A DNA stretch of 64,000 nt from positions 96,496 through 160,495 of the forward strand of contig NZ_JAYGHW010000002.1 of NCBI RefSeq assembly GCF_034932185.1. Reading direction: 5' to 3'. The notes under the pieces are model-generated. The model worked only from the letters and a program-made list of their open reading frames with translations. It was not told the DNA's origin and searched no databases. Below are positions 7,832 to 16,913 of this stretch, piece by piece; position 1 is the stretch's first letter; every line of letters starts with the position of its first letter. A program made the translations under genes and the position numbers. Source of the DNA: Spirulina sp034932185. GTDB taxonomy: Bacteria; Cyanobacteriota; Cyanobacteriia; Cyanobacteriales; Spirulinaceae.

Positions 7832-9403
7832 ATGGCTCAAGCCCTTGTGATTGGGGCCGGTATTGCTGGCCTCACCGCCGGAGCATTATTAGCCCAAGCG
7901 GGTTATCAAACCCTCATCCTCGAACAAGCCCAAATTCCGGGGGGATGTGCCTCTACGTTTCGGCGGCGGGGTTTTACCTTTGATGTGGGAGCGACCCAAG
8001 TCGCGGGATTGGAACCGGGGGGGATTCACCACCGGATTTTTAGCCAATTGGGAATTGAATTGCCCCCTGCAACCCCCTGCGATCCTGCCTGTGCGGTGTT
8101 CCTGCCGGGAGAAACAGAACCGATCCGGGTGTGGCGCGATCCTCAACGTTGGCAAGAGGAGCGATCGCGCCAATTTCCCGGTAGTGAGCGGTTTTGGCAA
8201 CTCATGGATCAACTTTTTGCCATCAGTTGGCGGTTTCAACAGCGTGATCCCGTTGTTCCCGCTCGTAATCTTTGGGATTGGGGCCAACTGATCCGAGCCA
8301 TGCGCCCCGATACGTTGTTAACGCTACCCTTTGCCCTAATGACCGTGGGGGATCTGTTGAACCTGTTAGGCTTGGGGCAGGATTATCGCCTCCGCACTTT
8401 TTTAGATCTGCAACTCAAGCTCTATTCCCAAGTGGATGCCGAGGAAACTGCCCTGCTCTATGCCGCCACCGCTTTAGGCGTATCCCAAACCCCCCAAGGT
8501 TTATTCCACCTCAAGGGCAGTATGCAGGTGTTGAGCGATCGCCTCCTCACCGCCCTAAAAAACCACGGCGGCGAACTCCGCTGTCGTCAACGGGTGGAAG
8601 CGATCCACCATGAGAACGGCCAAGTGACCGGCGTAAGGATCCGTGATCTCAAAACCCAGCAAACCTATGATCACGAAGCCCAAGAAATCATCGCCAACAT
8701 CACCCCCCAGAACCTACTCCCACTCCTCACAGCCCACTCCTCACTTCCCACTTCCCACTTCCCACTCTCCACTTCCCACTTCCCACTCTCCACTTCCCAC
8801 TTCCCACTCTCCACTTCCCACTTCCCACGCTCCACCTGGCAACACCGCATCACCCACCTCCCCACCCCATCGGGGGCCTTCGTCGTCTATCTCGGCGTAG
8901 ATCAAGCCGCTATCCCTGCCGACTGCCCCCCTCATCTACAATTCCTCTACAATCCAGCGGGGGAAATTGGCGAAAATAATTCCCTGTTTGTTTCCGTGAG
9001 TCAGCCGGGGGATGGCCGTGCGCCCGATGGTTGTGCGACGATTATCGCTTCTTCCTTTGTCAAGGTTGACCCCTGGTGGGAAGGGGATTATCCAGCACGG
9101 AAACAGGCCTGGACGGAGGAGGCGATCGCCAAATTGGGGCAGTATTTCCACCTCACCCCTGACACCATCCACCACAGCGAGGCCGCCACCCCCCGCACGT
9201 TTGAGCGATATACAGGGCGCGATCGCGGTTATGTGGGGGGATTGAGCCAACGGATCGCCACCTTTGGCCCCTTTGGTTTGGGGCCGCGCACCGCCTTTCC
9301 CCATCTTTGGCTCGTGGGGGATTCAATCCATCCCGGCGAAGGCACAGCGGGAGTCAGCTATGGAGCCTATACCGCCGTGCAACAGATCCTCGCCCAGAGC
9401 TAA
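7832..9403 (+). CDS. crtD: FAD-dependent carotenoid desaturase, CrtD (C-3',4' desaturase) type
   Basis: A 523-residue phytoene-desaturase-family flavoprotein. The N-terminal Rossmann motif is VIGAGIAGLTAGALLAQAGY. GGCASTFRRRGFTFDVGATQ and VAGLEPGGIHHRIF follow, and the C-terminal FAD motif is LWLVGDSIHPGEGTAGVSYG. The GATQVAGLEPGGIHH stretch is what I recall for cyanobacterial CrtD of the myxol pathway; CrtH-type isomerases are the main alternative. Oddly, an in-frame run of SHFPLST repeats (about residues 304-334) interrupts the protein in a loop. The stop overlaps the convergent ilvB stop by 4 bases. Confidence 0.8.
   Translation: MAQALVIGAGIAGLTAGALLAQAGYQTLILEQAQIPGGCASTFRRRGFTFDVGATQVAGLEPGGIHHRIFSQLGIELPPATPCDPACAVFLPGETEPIRVWRDPQRWQEERSRQFPGSERFWQLMDQLFAISWRFQQRDPVVPARNLWDWGQLIRAMRPDTLLTLPFALMTVGDLLNLLGLGQDYRLRTFLDLQLKLYSQVDAEETALLYAATALGVSQTPQGLFHLKGSMQVLSDRLLTALKNHGGELRCRQRVEAIHHENGQVTGVRIRDLKTQQTYDHEAQEIIANITPQNLLPLLTAHSSLPTSHFPLSTSHFPLSTSHFPLSTSHFPRSTWQHRITHLPTPSGAFVVYLGVDQAAIPADCPPHLQFLYNPAGEIGENNSLFVSVSQPGDGRAPDGCATIIASSFVKVDPWWEGDYPARKQAWTEEAIAKLGQYFHLTPDTIHHSEAATPRTFERYTGRDRGYVGGLSQRIATFGPFGLGPRTAFPHLWLVGDSIHPGEGTAGVSYGAYTAVQQILAQS
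8742..8834 (+). repeat. In-frame 21-bp tandem repeat within crtD
   Basis: About four copies of a C/T-rich unit (TCCCACTTCCCACTCTCCACT) occur in tandem and encode SHFPLST units. The unit length is a multiple of three, so copy-number change keeps the frame. Similar CCCACTCCCC sequence occurs at about 29720, upstream of the PKS gene. Confidence 0.9.
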
Positions 9404-11259
9404 AGTTGCGCCCCGCATTCAGGACAGAACTTATTGGTGCTGACATTCTTTGCACCGCAAGCACCACAATGGATAATCCCCACCGCTTGATCGATAGAAT
9501 CCACCTGAGGCAGACCCAACATTTGGGAATTGGGTTGGCCGGGGGCGATCATCGGGTAGCAGTTTTCATCCTTGGTGACATGAGCATCCACCAACACCGG
9601 GCCATCCCAGGCCAGCATGGCGGCAACCACATCCTTGAGTTCACTGCGATCGCGAATCTGGAAGCCCTTCACCCCATAGGCCTCCGCCAACTTGACAAAA
9701 TCCGGCATCCCCTTTTGCATATTGGAAGAGGAATAACGCTCACCGTAGAACGTCTGTTGCCATTGGCGCACCATCCCCTGCCAACCGTTGTTAATGATCA
9801 CGGTTTTGGCAGCAATATCGTACTGAGCGAGGGTTCCCAATTCTTGCAAGTTCATCTGAAAACTGGCATCGCCACTAATACAGATCACCTGCTCATCGGA
9901 GAGAGCCACCTTCACCCCCATAGCCGCAGGCATCCCAAACCCCATGGTTCCTAAGCCTGCGCTGGAAATCCACCGCCGGGGGCCGTAGTTAATGAATTGA
10001 GCCGCCCACATTTGATGTTGCCCCACATCGGTGGTGAAATAGGCATAGGGGGCTTGCCGCCCCAACTCAACGATCACCTCTTGGGGAGAAAGGCTTTCGG
10101 CATAGTGGGGAACGACGAGGGGGTAATGGGTGCGCCATTCTTGGATGCGATCGCGCCAAGCCTGAGTCTGCTCCGATTGGGGGGGAATATTCAACTCCGC
10201 CACCCGTTTGAGCATCTGCTGCAACACCACCTTAACATCCCCGACAATCGGCACATGGGGGGCTTTATTTTTGCCCACCTCCGCCGGGTCAATATCAATA
10301 TGAATAATCTTCGCTTCCGAGGCAAAGGCTTCTAACTTACCCGTTACCCGGTCATCAAACCGCGCCCCCACCGCAATCAGCAAATCACAGTCACTGACCG
10401 CAAAGTTAGCGTAGGCCGTGCCATGCATCCCCAACATCCCCACCGAAAGGCCATGATTTTCATCAAAAGACCCCAACCCCATCAAGGTAGTGGTGACAGG
10501 AATCTGGAAATGCTCCGCCAATTGTTGCAAATCGCCATGAGCGCCAGCGGTGACAGCCCCACCCCCCACATAAAGCAGGGGACGGCGAGCCGCTTGGATC
10601 AGTTGAATTGCCGCATTAATTTGCCGGGGATTGCCCTTCACCGTCGGGCGATAACCGGCCAGACGAATCGAACCCGGCTCCACCGGCACATAGTCAAATT
10701 CCTCTAACCCCACATCTTTAGGGATATCCACCAACACCGGCCCCGGCCGCCCAGTGCTGGCCACATGAAACGCCTCAGCAATAATCCGGGCCATATCTTC
10801 GGGGCGACGCACCACATAGGAATTTTTGACAATGGGGAGTGTGATCCCCCAAATATCAGTTTCTTGGAAGGCATCCGTCCCAATGGAGCTACGGCCCACC
10901 TGGCCCGTAATCGCCACTAAGGGAATGGAATCGAGATGAGCGGTGGCAATGCCGGTGACGAGGTTAGTTGCTCCAGGGCCAGAGGTAGCAAAGCAAACCC
11001 CCACCTGTCCCGTCGCCCGGGCATAGCCATCGGCGGCATGGGATGCGCCCTGTTCATGACGCACGAGGATATGTTGAATATCGCCTCTGGCCTCAGCACG
11101 GTAAAGTTCATCATAGATGGGCAGAATTGCCCCACCGGGATAGCCAAAAATATGTTTCACACCATGGCGTACCAAGCTATCAATCAGGGCATAGGCTCCG
11201 GTGCAGCGGCGGGGCGCGGTGGTGGAGGTCGGGGAGGTTTTAGGGAGAGAAGAAACCAC
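9400..11259 (-). CDS. ilvB: Acetolactate synthase large subunit with C-terminal zinc ribbon
   Basis: A 619-residue thiamine-diphosphate enzyme making acetolactate or acetohydroxybutyrate for branched-chain amino acids. The N-terminal Pyr domain has HIFGYPGGAILPIYDEL, the catalytic Glu in LVRHEQGASHAADGYAR and SGPGATNLVTG. The central domain includes FDDRVTGKL. The PP domain has the ThDP motif GDASFQMNLQELGTLAQYDI with NNGWQGMVRQWQ. Unusually the last 23 residues form a zinc ribbon with CGACGAKN and CPECGAQL (two CxxC pairs). The regulatory subunit gene is not in this window. The 4-base tail overlap with convergent crtD is real. Confidence 0.95.
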   Translation of the reverse strand: MVSSLPKTSPTSTTAPRRCTGAYALIDSLVRHGVKHIFGYPGGAILPIYDELYRAEARGDIQHILVRHEQGASHAADGYARATGQVGVCFATSGPGATNLVTGIATAHLDSIPLVAITGQVGRSSIGTDAFQETDIWGITLPIVKNSYVVRRPEDMARIIAEAFHVASTGRPGPVLVDIPKDVGLEEFDYVPVEPGSIRLAGYRPTVKGNPRQINAAIQLIQAARRPLLYVGGGAVTAGAHGDLQQLAEHFQIPVTTTLMGLGSFDENHGLSVGMLGMHGTAYANFAVSDCDLLIAVGARFDDRVTGKLEAFASEAKIIHIDIDPAEVGKNKAPHVPIVGDVKVVLQQMLKRVAELNIPPQSEQTQAWRDRIQEWRTHYPLVVPHYAESLSPQEVIVELGRQAPYAYFTTDVGQHQMWAAQFINYGPRRWISSAGLGTMGFGMPAAMGVKVALSDEQVICISGDASFQMNLQELGTLAQYDIAAKTVIINNGWQGMVRQWQQTFYGERYSSSNMQKGMPDFVKLAEAYGVKGFQIRDRSELKDVVAAMLAWDGPVLVDAHVTKDENCYPMIAPGQPNSQMLGLPQVDSIDQAVGIIHCGACGAKNVSTNKFCPECGAQL

Positions 11260-11439
11260 AGCAGTATTGAGAAAGAACTAGGACAAAGGGGGATCAAGAA
11301 ATGTGATGGCAATCACATTTTTAACTGTACTTAAAAATAATATAACCCCTAATCTTAGTATAAATTTTTGTAAATGTCTCGAAAACAATAAAAATTTGTC
11401 TCAATGGGCGATGGGTAAGCGATCGCGCACCCCTCACCC

Positions 11440-12279
11440 CTAGAACAAATCTTTATTTTTCGTTCGCACCCGTTCGTACAGTTCTACCATCACCTCAATA
11501 AACGAGTTATCCCGCTCCCAAAAGGCGGGATTGTTGCCCATTTTTTTGATCAAGATTGCTGAGATCGGCGGTGGGGTAGCCGGTTCAACGGTGGTGGGCA
11601 AGGGATGGGAACCCTGCCAAAAATCCCGCAAACTGCTGAGATGATCTAGGGAAACAAGCTCAGGGCGGGTATAGTAGGATGTTGCGATTTGGGGCGATCG
11701 CTCCTCCTGTTGTAATTCCGCCACCAAAGCTTGGCCCAGGGAAGATTTCGCCAATTCTGCATAGAGGGATTCACGGGGCAACCCCCGCAACTCGAACAAG
11801 AGGAAGGGGTCATGATCCAACTTCGCCGCCAAAAAGTAGCAGACCCCGGCAATATGCTTACAGGGATTGGCATAGTCCGGGCAGGAGCAGCGGGTGGCAA
11901 AATCCTGCCAGCCTGTAGGCAGGAGCTTGACCCCCACCTCGTTAAACACCGATTCAATATCATCGGGCATTTCCTTCAAGAGTAGCCGCGAAATTAAACC
12001 GGCTTTGGTGGCGATCGCCCCAATCACCGCCGCCCATTGCTGGCTATTAATTTGAGGTAGATCAATGATGACGTTATAGAGGGGTTCCTCATAAACGCCG
12101 AAATAGTGATTGATCGAGCCACGCACCTGGGCAAAAATTAAGCCACTGTCCATTTCAGTATGGATAATTTTGCCATTTTTAACATAGGCCCGCCCCCGTT
12201 GGAGCCGATTGTAATCGCAAAAAGATTCCAAGGCGGTTAAAAATCGCTGTCCCCACCAGGTTCGGCTAATGTTACTCAT
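11440..12279 (-). CDS. SWIM zinc-finger protein
   Basis: A 279-residue protein with one SWIM finger (CSCPDYANPCKHIAG, CxC...CxH) at about residues 149-163. The rest has no motif I recognise. It begins 14 bases after the stop of the SNF2 helicase gene, a pairing common in bacteria. It probably acts as the nucleic-acid- or partner-binding companion of that helicase. The N-terminal WWGQRFLTALE is typical of SWIM partners of SNF2 proteins. Confidence 0.85.
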   Translation of the reverse strand: MSNISRTWWGQRFLTALESFCDYNRLQRGRAYVKNGKIIHTEMDSGLIFAQVRGSINHYFGVYEEPLYNVIIDLPQINSQQWAAVIGAIATKAGLISRLLLKEMPDDIESVFNEVGVKLLPTGWQDFATRCSCPDYANPCKHIAGVCYFLAAKLDHDPFLLFELRGLPRESLYAELAKSSLGQALVAELQQEERSPQIATSYYTRPELVSLDHLSSLRDFWQGSHPLPTTVEPATPPPISAILIKKMGNNPAFWERDNSFIEVMVELYERVRTKNKDLF

Positions 12280-12293
12280 GGTTACTCCTGCGG

Positions 12294-15200
12294 TTATAAA
12301 ATCGCATTTTTATTGAGGGCAATCAGTTGACGAAATGCATCATTATCCAATTCTGTTAACCAAGATTCATCGGAGCCAATAATTGACCCGGCTAACTTCT
12401 TTTTATCCTCAATCATTTGATCAATGCGCTCCTCCAATGTGCCAACAGTAACAAACTTATGGACAAAAACATTGCGTTTTTGGCCAATGCGAAAGGCGCG
12501 ATCAGTGGCTTGATCTTCCACCGCTGGATTCCACCAGCGATCAAAATGAAACACATGATTTGCTTTCGTGAGCGTAATCCCCACCCCCCCGGCTTTAATG
12601 GAAAGAATAAAAATCGAAGGCTCTGTATCGGGATCTTGAAAGGCCGCAATCATCTGCTCCCGCTTCTTCACCGTTGTCCCACCATGGAGGAGATAGGTAT
12701 TATAATGGCAGTAACCGCGTAGATATTGATTTAACGCTTCAGTAATTTCGCGAAATTGGCTAAAAATCAATAGACTTTCGCCTTCGGCAATAATTTCCTC
12801 GATAATTTCAGCTAACCGTTCGAGTTTGTGCGATCGCTCCGGGGTAAAGGGGCTTTCATCCTGTAAAAACTGGCGGGGATGATTGCAAATTTGCTTGAGG
12901 CGCAAAAGCGTGGATAAAATCAGCCCTTTGCGCTGAATCCCTTCTACATTTTCGAGTTGAGTTTCCACATCCTTAACTACCGCTGCATAGAGGGAAGCTT
13001 GCTCAGGGGTGAGGTTGCAAAATAATTTTTGCTCAACTTTATCCGGCAGGTCTTTAATAATATCCTGATCAGTTTTTACTCGCCGCAAAATAAACGGCTC
13101 CACTAACTTTTTGAGAATATTCGATTGGAGGGGATTGTTTTCTTTTTGGATGGGCAGTTCAAAGTTGCGGCGGAACTGGGCCTGTGTGCCGAGATAGCCC
13201 GGATTGAGAAAATTGAAAATTGACCACAAATCCATCAGCCGATTTTCAATGGGTGTGCCGGTGAGGGCTAAACGACTTTGAGCGGCTAACTTTAAAATCG
13301 CCTTGGTTTGATTGGCTTTGGGATTTTTAATATTTTGGGCTTCATCAATGACGATACGATGCCAGGATAGACTACTGAGGAGTTTGACATCTTTGCGGGC
13401 CAAACTATAGGAGGTGATCAACAGATCACAGGCGGCACAATGGGCTTGAAATTCAGCGGTAGTTTTCGGGCGATCGCTCCCATGGTGGAGAACGGTTTGC
13501 AGTTGGGGGGCAAATTTGGCAATTTCCCGCTGCCAGTTCGTGACCACAGAAGTGGGGGCAATCAACAGCGTGGGCCCGACCCGCTGATCCACCGCTGCGG
13601 CTAACTCCCGCTCCTGTACCAAACGGGCAATCACCTGAATGGTTTTTCCCAAACCCATATCATCAGCTAAACAACCGTTTAAACCCAACTGCTCCAGGTA
13701 TTGCAACCATGCCACCCCCCGCTGTTGATATTCCCGCAGGGTTCCGGAAAAATTTGCCGGATCGGCGATCGCCTCAATGCGGCTCTTATCCTGCAACCGC
13801 CCCATCATCTCACCCAGGAAGCTATGGCGATCGCATTCCACCTCAATCTCTTCATCAGCATTAGCCGTCAACTGCATAAAATCCAGTAAACTCAGCTCTG
13901 GATTTTCCGCTTGATGGGTTTTCCAAAAGTTCAGCATATCCGCCATTTTCTGCGGATCTAATTCAATCCATTGGCCACGAAACTGCACTAACGGCGTTTT
14001 TAAATTCACCAGTTCCTGCCATTCGGCTTCGGAAATCGGCTGATCCCCCATCGCTAATTCATAATCATACTGCACCAAGGTTTGCATCGAAAAATAGCCC
14101 GGTTTGCCGCTCTTTTGACTAGAGCCTGATTTCCCCGATGCCCGTAGGCGCACCTTGGCCCGCTGTCGCCCTTGGGGAGTCCACCAAGCCGGTACAATCA
14201 CCCGATAACCAGCACTTTCTAAAACCCAAGCCGTTTCCTTCAGGAAGTTAAAGGCTTCCTCTAAAGACAACACCATCCCGACGGGTTCACTGGTCTCTAG
14301 CCCGCTCCAAATTTTAGGATAGATGCGAGCAGCATAGCCGAGATTTAAGAGGAGATGTTTTTCAAAATCATTGCCGAATTTTTTCTGAAGTGTTTGTTGT
14401 TGGCTGGTTTTGAGTCGCCAATAGTCCAACAAACTAATCCGCAAGGAGGGATCATCTTTGGCCGCGACTTGAAATTTTAAATACCAAGGATCTTCGGGTT
14501 TCGGGGGTTCCTCCAGTTGGAAACCGAGGGTAAAGGCGGCATCTTGATAACTTTGGGTGAGACGATCGCGCCACAACTGCCATTGTTGATATTGCTCAAT
14601 ATTCTTGATATTACCCGGTTTATATTGGGGCGTTAAGCAGTCCGCAATCAAGGAACCATCGAGGGTTTTAGCAAAGGTTTGGGGGATGGGGGTGGTGGTG
14701 AGGATATTGTTCAGCCAAGATTCTGCAAAATGACGCAATAGAGTGGGGCGATCATGGAGTTGCATCCCGTTGGGTTTTTCAGCAAAGCCCGCTGTACAGA
14801 TCAGCGGCATCATCGCGCTGAATTCTGTAATCAGGGCGGAGTAGCGATCGCCACTCCATTCCCAACCCCCATAGATTTCAATGGCTTCGCTTCGGGTTCT
14901 TTTGCCCTGGAGCGAGGCTTCCCGGTAGATCAAAGCTGGAATATATTGCTCTTGAAAAAGGGCCCGTTTGAGGGCTTGGGTGCAGTGATACCAAAACCAG
15001 AGATCAGACCCCAATTGCACATCGGCTAACCCGTAGAGGGCAATAAAATGGAGGTCATTGAGCACCCGCACTACCGGATTCCCCGCAACATTGTAATTTT
15101 TAATCAACCTGACGGGATAGGTTTCAATCTCCCAGGGGGCAAGAATAAACTGCTCCGGTTGCTCCTGCTCCAGGTAGCGGGCTAATTCCGGTGAGGGGAG

Positions 15201-15467
15201 GGGGCGATCGCCGCTAGCGTCCCCATCATCTGGGGTGGGGAGGAGAAAGTATTGGGTTTGAATCGCCGTCGTCGGCTTGTGAGACGGTGTTAAGGGGAAT
15301 CCCAAGGTTTGACGCAAAAAGTCCGTCAATTCACTGCCTTGGAGATGATTTTTAGGCGGCGTGCGTCGCGCCGCTGGTGTCTGGGTTTCAATCCAGAGGC
15401 AAAATTCACCCTCCTGAACAAAGGATGGTTTTGCATTGGGAATCCAAGTGCCGTGCAAAATATGCAT
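12294..15467 (-). CDS. SNF2-family DEAD/DEAH-box helicase
   Basis: A protein of about 1057 residues whose C-terminal half is a complete SNF2 motor: Walker A in DDMGLGKTIQVIARL, DEAQ in VIDEAQNIKNPKANQTK, LTGTPIENRLMDLWSIFNFL, then SQFREITEALNQYL, LHGGT and DRWWNPAVEDQATDRAFRIG. The N-terminal half is the weakly conserved domain found in bacterial SNF2 proteins paired with SWIM proteins. I chose the ATG at 15467 (MHILHGTWIPN), the usual opening; the frame is open for 35 more codons, which look non-coding. It probably remodels nucleic acid-protein complexes, but its role is unknown. Confidence 0.92.
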   Translation of the reverse strand: MHILHGTWIPNAKPSFVQEGEFCLWIETQTPAARRTPPKNHLQGSELTDFLRQTLGFPLTPSHKPTTAIQTQYFLLPTPDDGDASGDRPLPSPELARYLEQEQPEQFILAPWEIETYPVRLIKNYNVAGNPVVRVLNDLHFIALYGLADVQLGSDLWFWYHCTQALKRALFQEQYIPALIYREASLQGKRTRSEAIEIYGGWEWSGDRYSALITEFSAMMPLICTAGFAEKPNGMQLHDRPTLLRHFAESWLNNILTTTPIPQTFAKTLDGSLIADCLTPQYKPGNIKNIEQYQQWQLWRDRLTQSYQDAAFTLGFQLEEPPKPEDPWYLKFQVAAKDDPSLRISLLDYWRLKTSQQQTLQKKFGNDFEKHLLLNLGYAARIYPKIWSGLETSEPVGMVLSLEEAFNFLKETAWVLESAGYRVIVPAWWTPQGRQRAKVRLRASGKSGSSQKSGKPGYFSMQTLVQYDYELAMGDQPISEAEWQELVNLKTPLVQFRGQWIELDPQKMADMLNFWKTHQAENPELSLLDFMQLTANADEEIEVECDRHSFLGEMMGRLQDKSRIEAIADPANFSGTLREYQQRGVAWLQYLEQLGLNGCLADDMGLGKTIQVIARLVQERELAAAVDQRVGPTLLIAPTSVVTNWQREIAKFAPQLQTVLHHGSDRPKTTAEFQAHCAACDLLITSYSLARKDVKLLSSLSWHRIVIDEAQNIKNPKANQTKAILKLAAQSRLALTGTPIENRLMDLWSIFNFLNPGYLGTQAQFRRNFELPIQKENNPLQSNILKKLVEPFILRRVKTDQDIIKDLPDKVEQKLFCNLTPEQASLYAAVVKDVETQLENVEGIQRKGLILSTLLRLKQICNHPRQFLQDESPFTPERSHKLERLAEIIEEIIAEGESLLIFSQFREITEALNQYLRGYCHYNTYLLHGGTTVKKREQMIAAFQDPDTEPSIFILSIKAGGVGITLTKANHVFHFDRWWNPAVEDQATDRAFRIGQKRNVFVHKFVTVGTLEERIDQMIEDKKKLAGSIIGSDESWLTELDNDAFRQLIALNKNAIL

Positions 15468-15645
15468 TGCCGTTAATGGGGATGGGGGTGGCTCCTGATT
15501 GCGGTTATTGTACCAACCTTGCTGCAAAAATTCCCCCTCCTGATTGTCAGAAGGGGGAAGAAAGCCGCTCACTTTTGCCCATGGCCTGAAGATAACCCAG
15601 CCTCCTGAAGGAGGGATGCCCGCAGGGTGGGGTGAAGGTCAGGAA

Positions 15646-16104
15646 CTATTGGGGAGCGACTTCGATATCAACGAGGGCGGTTACTTCCGCATGGAGTTTG
15701 ATTTCCACTTGGTAATTGCCCAGTTGGTTGATTTCCGGGAGGGTAATATGGCGTTTATCGATTTCCTGGCCCGCCTGTTGAAGAATTAAATCGGCAATAT
15801 CTTGACTGGTGACAGTCCCAAAAATTGAATTGCCTTCCCCAGCTTGTTTGGTAATCCGCAGCCTGCCCACGGTGGAGAGGGCCACTTTTTGCGCTTCTGC
15901 CTGGCGTTTGATTTCCAGTAACCGCTGCCGTTCTTTTTCCCGCCGTTGCTCCACCATTTTTAACACCCCAGGGGAGGCGGGGATGGCGAAACCTTGGGGA
16001 AAGAGATAGTTGCGAGCATAACCGGGGGCCACTTCGACCACATCACCGTTTTTCCCCAGTTTGGTCACATTTTTATTTAAAACCACTTGTACGCGCTTTG
16101 CCAT
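15646..16104 (-). CDS. rplI: 50S ribosomal protein L9
   Basis: A 152-residue L9. The N-terminal rRNA-binding domain has VVLNKNVTKLGKNGDVVEVA and GYARNYLFPQGFAIPA. A long connecting helix rich in E, R and K follows. The C-terminal domain includes TKQAGEGNSIFGTVTSQDIA and ends VDIEVAPQ. Full length and intact. It stands alone between the SNF2 operon and the chorismate lyase gene. Confidence 0.97.
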   Translation of the reverse strand: MAKRVQVVLNKNVTKLGKNGDVVEVAPGYARNYLFPQGFAIPASPGVLKMVEQRREKERQRLLEIKRQAEAQKVALSTVGRLRITKQAGEGNSIFGTVTSQDIADLILQQAGQEIDKRHITLPEINQLGNYQVEIKLHAEVTALVDIEVAPQ

Positions 16105-16141
16105 AGTTATGCTTATCCGTAATCAGTCACGATCTCGTATC

Positions 16142-16777
16142 TTATCGGTTGAGGGGGGGCGATCGCAACTCTGTGGGGTACTGCATTGGCCCTAGATACC
16201 GTTGCAAATAGGGGGAAAACACTTCATAGATCAGCGTCAAAGGCTGGCCACTGTGCCAAAATAGGTAATGTCGCCCCCAAAACGGCCCCGCTTCCCCAAA
16301 GGCCGCCGCCAAGGCCTCCGAAGGGCCATAGTAAAGCCCTTGAATATCCCGATAAAGCTCACTGTGAAGCCGAGAAAGGTTATCCCAAATGGGGAGCGAT
16401 CGATTTTGTAAATATTCATCCACATGGCTGGCATCCCACCAGGAAGCGGCATAGGCTAACCGTTGCCCCGATGCGGTGCGCAGCCACACCTGACGGCGCA
16501 ACCGAGGGCCAGGAACCGATTGAATATGGCGGGGGGCTTGGTCGTTATCCATGCCGATCAGGGACATATCGATGACATCGACGGCGATCGCCTCCCTGGT
16601 CAGCAATTTGAGATGGCGCGTGGGGGAACCATCCCCCAACAGTAAGATTTGCCAAGCCGGGGCCAGTTGGTCATGGGGCAGGCCCGCCTGGATCACCTCA
16701 ACATCCCCCGTCCAGAGGGGATCAAGGGGATGCCACGGGTCTTGGCTCAGACGAAGGAGGGGTTTTAGCACAGCCAA
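16142..16777 (-). CDS. Chorismate lyase, DUF98 type
   Basis: A 211-residue protein that I place in the cyanobacterial/algal chorismate lyase (DUF98) family. That family makes 4-hydroxybenzoate from chorismate for plastoquinone head-group synthesis. Supporting segments are LLLGDGSPTRHLKLLTREAI, VPGPRLRRQVWLRTASGQRL, AYAASWW and the RSLPIWDNLSRLHSELYRDI stretch leading to a C-terminal YEVFSPYL. Most cyanobacterial quinone genes are scattered, so context says little. It is convergent to nothing and lies head to tail with rplI. Confidence 0.75.
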   Translation of the reverse strand: MAVLKPLLRLSQDPWHPLDPLWTGDVEVIQAGLPHDQLAPAWQILLLGDGSPTRHLKLLTREAIAVDVIDMSLIGMDNDQAPRHIQSVPGPRLRRQVWLRTASGQRLAYAASWWDASHVDEYLQNRSLPIWDNLSRLHSELYRDIQGLYYGPSEALAAAFGEAGPFWGRHYLFWHSGQPLTLIYEVFSPYLQRYLGPMQYPTELRSPPLNR

Positions 16778-16913
16778 TCTTTACAAAACTTCAAGTTTCC
16801 TCATCATAACCCGTTCCCCCATGCTAGGGGCTGCCCATCCCTTGCTTAACCTTGATGGTCTTGGTTAGACTAGGAATAGCTTTTACCAGTTCATTTGCTC
16901 TTCTCTGCTCCCT

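Noticed and set aside
8742..8834. Possible CRISPR-like array
   Set aside because: The units are contiguous 21-bp tandem copies without spacers and lie inside a coding frame.
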